The notes under the pieces were generated by a model. It saw only the letters and a list, made by a program, of their open reading frames with translations. It was not told the DNA's origin and searched no databases. Positions 4,301 to 7,191 of a stretch of DNA of 7,191 bases are shown here, one piece after another; within the stretch, counting starts at the first letter, position 1; each line of letters starts with the position of its first letter. The stretch is from Deltaproteobacteria bacterium (GTDB lineage: Bacteria > Myxococcota_A > Polyangia > Polyangiales > Houyiibacteriaceae), in the NCBI GenBank assembly GCA_019309605.1, contig JAFDFW010000092.1, positions 1-7,191 on the forward strand, given 5' to 3'. The translations under genes were made by a program, and so were the position numbers.

Positions 4301-7191
4301 ACGTGGACGCGCTTCGGGCCGTCGAGCGTCTATCCCAGCAGCTCAAGCAGTGGGACCGGTTGGACGCTGCGCTCGAACGCCGCCTGCAATCGAAGGTAGG
4401 GGATGACGACCGGCTTGCGGTCTATCTGCAGCTGGCGGACCTCCGCCGCATCTATCTCGAAGACGCGCCTGGCGCGCTCGAGTGTTACAGCAATGCGCTG
4501 TCGCTCGACGGTCGGAACGAAGTCGCCATCGCTGGTCTCGAAGCGCTTTCTGCCGAAGGCAGGGGCGTTGGCGTCGAAGCCATCGACCTCCTCGAGCCCG
4601 CTTACGCCAAGCGCGGTCACTTCGAGAAGCTCGCAGGGCTCTTGCGGGGGCGTCTCGAGCGAACCGAAGACGCGCAGGAACGGCGAACGCTTCAGTTACG
4701 CTTGGCGGACCTAGCCGCGTCGGAGCTCGGAGACGTGATGGGTGCCTACGGGGCTCTCGAGTCTGCGTTCATCGACAACCCGGCCGATTTGGATCTCCTC
4801 GACCGTCTGAGTGGCGTCGCGGAGGTTGCGGACCAATACGAGGCGTTGGCCAAGGCATTGGTGCTCGCGATCGACGCTGGTGACGTGGACGGCGACGCAG
4901 AACTGGCTCTGTGCCGGCGCGCCGCAGAGGTACACGACGTGGTCCTGGGCCTTCCCGAGGATGCAGGGCGCTTTCACCGCCGCGTCCTAGAAGCCGACCC
5001 GGGCGATGCGGTCGCGTTTGCGGCGTTGAAGCAACTCTACACCAAGCATGAGCAATGGGAGGACCTCCGGGCGCTCTACCAGCAACGCATCGAGGCTACG
5101 ACCGACGCTGGCGCGAAGCTCGATTTGCTCCTGCAGTTGTGCTTCCTCTTCGAGGAGATTCTCGACGAGCCCAAGCACGCAATCTCGAGCTATGAGGAGG
5201 CTCTCGAGCTGGACCCGACACACACACCATCGCGGCGCGCGCTGCAACGGTTGTACGGTCGCCTCAAGCGTTGGCCCGAGCTCGCGGATCTGCTTTGTCG
5301 CGACCTCGACGAGGCGACTGGTCAAGAGGCGGTGGATCTCGCTTATGAGCTCGCGACCATTTACGAGACACGTTTGGACCGCGTCCCGGATGCGGTCGAC
5401 CACTACGAGCGCGTGCTGGAATCGAGCCCGACACACCTTCGCGCCCAGGAGGGCCTCGAACGGCTCATGGACAACCGCGAGGAGCGGCAGCGCGTGGCCT
5501 CGATCCTGCAGCCGATCTTCGACTCGCAAGGCGCATGGGGCGAGCTTTCCAAGGTGCTGGAGGTTCAGCTCGAGGACCTCACCGATCCGGCCTCCCGCGC
5601 CGCCCATCTCAGCCGCATCGGCGAGCTGAGCGAGACCAAGCTTCACGACGACGAGATCGCGTTCGACGCGTATGCGCGAGCGGTGCGCGAGGACGTCGCC
5701 GATGGCAGTGCGCGCTCGGACTTGGCCCGGCTCGCCTCGAAGCTGGGACGTCACAGACAACGCGCCGAGCTTCTCGAAGGTGGACTTGCCGCGGTGGGCG
5801 ACGACTTCGTCAAGACCGAGCTTCTCCTCGAGCTGGCGGAGCTTTGGGACGTGTCGGAGCCAGAGCCGGAGCATGCGGAGCGGATCTATCAGCAGCTCGT
5901 TCGGTTCGAGCGCGACAATCCGGAGATCGTCCTCCGGGCCTCCCGTGCCCTCGAGCGTTTACACCTTGCGGCTGGAGACCATGGTCCGCTTGCACAAGAT
6001 CTCCGCCGTCAAATCCAATTCGAGGAAGACGACGCGCGTCGCGACGAGCTCTTGTCGAGGCTCGCGGATCTGCTCGAGACCACGCTGCATGATCCCGAGA
6101 GCGCAATCGAAGTTCATCAGGAGCGCTTGGAACTCGACCCGGCCCATGCCGATGCGCTGTCGTCGCTCGAGCGACTCTACGAGCAGCGTGGGCGCTGGGA
6201 ACCGCTCATCGAGGTGCTCGAGAAGCGCGCGGAGCTTGCGAGTGATGAGCAGGAGCAGTTGGCCTTCTGCCGACGCGTCGGCGACATTCAGGAAGAGAAG
6301 CTCGGAAGCATCGAGAACGCGATTACCGCACATCGTGACGTCGTGTCGAGGTTCGGATCCGACAAACCGACCCTGGCTGCGCTGACGCGCCTCTATCGGC
6401 AGACCGAGCGTTGGCACGAGCTGCTCGAGATCACGGAGATCCGAGCCGTGGACGCCGAGGATTCAGATCAGCGCGTGGCGTTCCGCTTTCAAGCCGCCGA
6501 ACTGATGCGCAACCAAACCGGGGAGGTCGAGCGGGCCTTCGAGGTCTATCGCGAGCTTCTCGAGAAGGTGCCGGCGCACGGTCCTACGATGGCTGCGCTC
6601 GAAGAAATGGCGGCAGGGTCAGATGCGCTCGTGTGCGTCGCCGCTGCAATGAGGCTTTTCGACGAGTTCCAGAAGGACGGCCAATACGCCGACCAAGTGC
6701 GAATGCTCGAGTTCGTTGCCAACGGTGACGATCCGAGTGAGCGGGTTCGTTCGCTGTTGCGTGCTGCCGAGATAAGCGAAGTCGGGACCGAAGACATGGT
6801 TGCCGCCTTTGCCTTTACCGGACGCGCGCTTCGCGAGGGCGTCGACCTCGACGACTTTGAACGGGTGTTGGCGGACTACGAGCGTTACGCCGAGGCCACC
6901 GGACGATTCTCGGAGCAGGCGGCAACGCTCAGCGACATCGCCTCCGAGCTCCTCGATGCGGACTTGCGTACCCGGGTGCGCATGCGCGCTGCGAGCGTGG
7001 CTCAGGAGCGCCTCGGGGATACGGACTTGGCGAAGGCGCAATACGAGAACGTGCTCGAAGAGCAGCCGGACCATCGCGCCGCGCTCGATGCGCTGCTGGG
7101 GCTGGTGGAGAATTCCGGCGCTACCCGGGAGCTCGTCGAGCTGCTGAGGCGAAAAGGAGAGCTCTCCGAGGACCGTGAGGAGCGGGCGGCA
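1306..7191 (+). CDS. Giant TPR-like repeat protein, N-terminal part (open at right edge)
   Basis: At least 1962 residues are encoded without a stop; the window ends in frame. After an N-terminal helical segment (about residues 1-82), the protein is entirely helical repeats. Each unit of about 72 residues holds two TPR hairpins. One contains the A-I-x-x-Y-E-x-V-L-E-L-D-P-x-H type motif (for example near residues 1299-1312). The other contains A-L-x-x-L-x-x-L-Y followed by an R/K-W-x-E-L anchor (Trp132, 206, 278, 421, 495, 567, 639, 711, 796, 1016, 1251, 1323, 1411, 1631, 1703). The TPR fold is a known protein-binding scaffold; the partner is unknown. No signal peptide, membrane helix or enzyme motif is visible, and the protein is Glu/Asp-rich, so it is probably cytoplasmic. 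Very long TPR proteins of this style are, as I recall, common in Myxococcota. Start choice: ATG 1306 begins normal codon usage (MSELTVANYL). ATG 1252 would add 18 basic residues with atypical codons and is the alternative. Neither start has a canonical SD. Confidence 0.9.
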   Translation, partial: MSELTVANYLGLLMEDPYDTQLVEGLRGLLKSPEPANDDQEPLRLLEAARGGHERRGEFLAASWLMELESELVSDDPDFHKVLVKELGRVRRDELMDDQGALVAYERLGGLDSDDPEVAQAVDQIQQVEEKWAELARRFIEEARDAADPRLKTSLLTRAASLMWQYGGDATVEETDAIFDEALSADPSHMVTARQYALSLRTRGRWDDVVSVFVRAANAARTRDEKASAWLQAARVLRRSVEDLGGAADAYRKVLKFSPTDEEALGALVQHFTDLEAWDELAEMYESALRSRQKLEAEKGMLLQLAMVHWRFREDPECAEPFFARLRKIDAAHPGMLDFYRARIGDEDADGRLLTILGDALRTTTDSDRQLVLARELGHRAQKAERPERALEAWKLVERLAPGDLEARAALQQLYQHSGKWNALSESIRGEIEALSTEAKEEKLRLLRDLIPIYRDALQLDSMLIQVYGEILGLSPYDPEALTSLSQLYEGAGRWNELVHVLDRQAEIAVEPEKKVELYLRIAGLWTERFGNLNQATESLERVIQLQPDHAEALAELKDIYTKKRKWDELYAVLGREAELASDPAARLDKKIEMAELCTERLHQNAAAIALWKEILAEAPETASALDTLENLAEREKDWETLADVLTGRAEVAASDAEQLEQLQRLGVVFMERLARPADAIAVWERVLELDSDNSRVRRMLKEAYVTARDWESLEALHSESDDWAGFAEAVGQAAERAEEPELIVQLSLRAAEVYREHVGDPHRAARYDERALSADPTNVEAAKGLLPGYERDHKWAEYARMLETIVTGSGPDEDIDVRLKRVGSLRAVYLNRLHDPETSLGWATRAYLLAPSVPEVVAGLEESAEAAGAYADLVALFRDRVDNDAIPDTERLDLQRRIATIAGERLGESQESIRQLEAILEVEPDDAEAMAVLDRLYRAERRFADLRSLYQRRLLGVTDTAEEWVLLNEVAQVEEEQLGDLPAAAERHWKILESNPHDVDALRAVERLSQQLKQWDRLDAALERRLQSKVGDDDRLAVYLQLADLRRIYLEDAPGALECYSNALSLDGRNEVAIAGLEALSAEGRGVGVEAIDLLEPAYAKRGHFEKLAGLLRGRLERTEDAQERRTLQLRLADLAASELGDVMGAYGALESAFIDNPADLDLLDRLSGVAEVADQYEALAKALVLAIDAGDVDGDAELALCRRAAEVHDVVLGLPEDAGRFHRRVLEADPGDAVAFAALKQLYTKHEQWEDLRALYQQRIEATTDAGAKLDLLLQLCFLFEEILDEPKHAISSYEEALELDPTHTPSRRALQRLYGRLKRWPELADLLCRDLDEATGQEAVDLAYELATIYETRLDRVPDAVDHYERVLESSPTHLRAQEGLERLMDNREERQRVASILQPIFDSQGAWGELSKVLEVQLEDLTDPASRAAHLSRIGELSETKLHDDEIAFDAYARAVREDVADGSARSDLARLASKLGRHRQRAELLEGGLAAVGDDFVKTELLLELAELWDVSEPEPEHAERIYQQLVRFERDNPEIVLRASRALERLHLAAGDHGPLAQDLRRQIQFEEDDARRDELLSRLADLLETTLHDPESAIEVHQERLELDPAHADALSSLERLYEQRGRWEPLIEVLEKRAELASDEQEQLAFCRRVGDIQEEKLGSIENAITAHRDVVSRFGSDKPTLAALTRLYRQTERWHELLEITEIRAVDAEDSDQRVAFRFQAAELMRNQTGEVERAFEVYRELLEKVPAHGPTMAALEEMAAGSDALVCVAAAMRLFDEFQKDGQYADQVRMLEFVANGDDPSERVRSLLRAAEISEVGTEDMVAAFAFTGRALREGVDLDDFERVLADYERYAEATGRFSEQAATLSDIASELLDADLRTRVRMRAASVAQERLGDTDLAKAQYENVLEEQPDHRAALDALLGLVENSGATRELVELLRRKGELSEDREERAA
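3436..3474 (+). repeat. Extra half-helix (13 residues) in TPR unit 9
   Basis: The anchor DWESL (Trp codon 3436) is followed only 13 residues later by a second anchor-like DDWAGF (Trp codon 3475). The next anchor (3691) is exactly 72 residues after the second copy. The array register is therefore shifted by 39 nt without loss of frame. It makes this unit 85 residues long. Confidence 0.6.
4567..4620 (+). repeat. Extra helix (18 residues) in TPR unit 13
   Basis: The expected 72-residue step from the Trp codon at 4351 lands on Val at 4567, within VGVEAIDLLEPAYAKRG. The actual aromatic anchor (HFEKL, Phe codon 4621) is 18 residues further on and restarts the 72-residue register to 4837. The inserted segment resembles those at 5488 and 6628, sharing a V/A-x-x-L-x-x-x-F/Y core ending in Gly. 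Confidence 0.6.
5488..5535 (+). repeat. Extra helix (16 residues) in TPR unit 17
   Basis: The 72-residue step from Trp 5272 lands on Gln at 5488, in the helix RVASILQPIFDSQG. The aromatic anchor AWGEL follows at 5536, and the exact 72-residue spacing then resumes to 5752. The I-L-x-P-I-F core matches the L-L-E-P-A-Y core of the insertion at 4567. Confidence 0.6.
6628..6684 (+). repeat. Extra helix (19 residues) in TPR unit 22
   Basis: The 72-residue step from Trp 6412 lands on Leu at 6628, in the helix VCVAAAMRLFDEFQKDG. The aromatic anchor QYADQ is at 6685, 19 residues later. As after the other insertions, the unit that follows has an A-F/Y-rich helix and lacks the typical L-D-P turn. Confidence 0.55.

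Larger units (their letters stand above)
1552..7191 (+). repeat. Array of 72-residue (216-nt) double-TPR units
   Basis: I placed an anchor on the first codon of the aromatic (or equivalent) residue seven residues before a conserved Leu. Anchors fall at 1699, 1921, 2137, 2353, 2566, 2788, 3004, 3220, 3436, 3691, 3916, 4135, 4351, 4621, 4837, 5056, 5272, 5536, 5752, 5980, 6196, 6412, 6685, 6907 and 7123. That gives 25 anchors, about 24 full units and roughly 48 TPR hairpins. Ordinary steps are 71-76 residues, and 16 of 24 steps contain an exact 72-residue interval. Fifteen anchors are Trp and six are Tyr or Phe; the others are Asp (2353), His (5752, 5980) and Thr (7123). Similarity is at protein level. 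Nucleotide copies have diverged, which argues for old duplications rather than recent slippage. Confidence 0.85.

Noticed and set aside
4987..5874. Long antisense open frame (295 codons) inside the TPR gene
   Set aside because: It is codon-aligned with the sense frame, so it can stop only where the sense gene uses TTA, CTA or TCA, which are rare here. It is a by-product of codon bias, and the translation shows no recognisable family.
1552..7191. CRISPR or nucleotide satellite array, suggested by the regular 216-nt period
   Set aside because: The periodicity is in the protein. Copies are not conserved as DNA and there is no repeat/spacer structure.

Overview
This GC-rich window, with strong G/C preference at third codon positions, holds three genes. 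Two are cut by the window edges. No RNA gene, insertion sequence, CRISPR array or attachment site was seen. The very long acidic TPR protein, together with the composition, suggests a deltaproteobacterial or Myxococcota-type genome. That is an inference from gene style; there is no taxonomic marker here.

Layout. (1) Positions 1-354, minus strand: the N-terminal 118 residues of a hydroxymethylglutaryl-CoA lyase (MvaB/HMGCL type), cut at the left edge. (2) Positions 355-417: a 63-bp divergent intergenic region with short inverted and direct repeats. (3) Positions 418-1110, plus strand: a 230-residue four-helix membrane protein with one histidine at the start of each helix. This is the pattern of a di-haem cytochrome b561-like electron carrier. 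(4) Positions 1111-1305: an intergenic region with weak promoter-like boxes, a perfect 10-bp palindrome and a hairpin followed by T-rich sequence. (5) Positions 1306-7191, plus strand: at least 1962 residues of one giant helical-repeat protein, still open at the right edge.

The giant protein fills four fifths of the window and is its main interest. It is a tandem array of paired TPR-like hairpins. An aromatic anchor, usually Trp in a W-x-x-L setting, recurs at almost exactly 72 residues (216 nt): 16 of the 24 anchor steps contain an exact 72-residue interval. Four units are longer, 85-91 residues, because an extra 13-19 residues repeat the anchor helix. The long units fall at units 9, 13, 17 and 22 of the array, which points to a higher-order repeat of about 305 residues (four units), once extended to about 380 (five units). 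No catalytic domain, signal peptide or membrane segment is visible in the part present, so a cytoplasmic scaffold or protein-interaction role is the most that can be inferred.

The three genes do not form an obvious pathway. The lyase is transcribed away from the other two. The membrane cytochrome and the TPR gene share a strand but are separated by about 195 bp containing possible termination and initiation signals, so they are probably separate transcription units.
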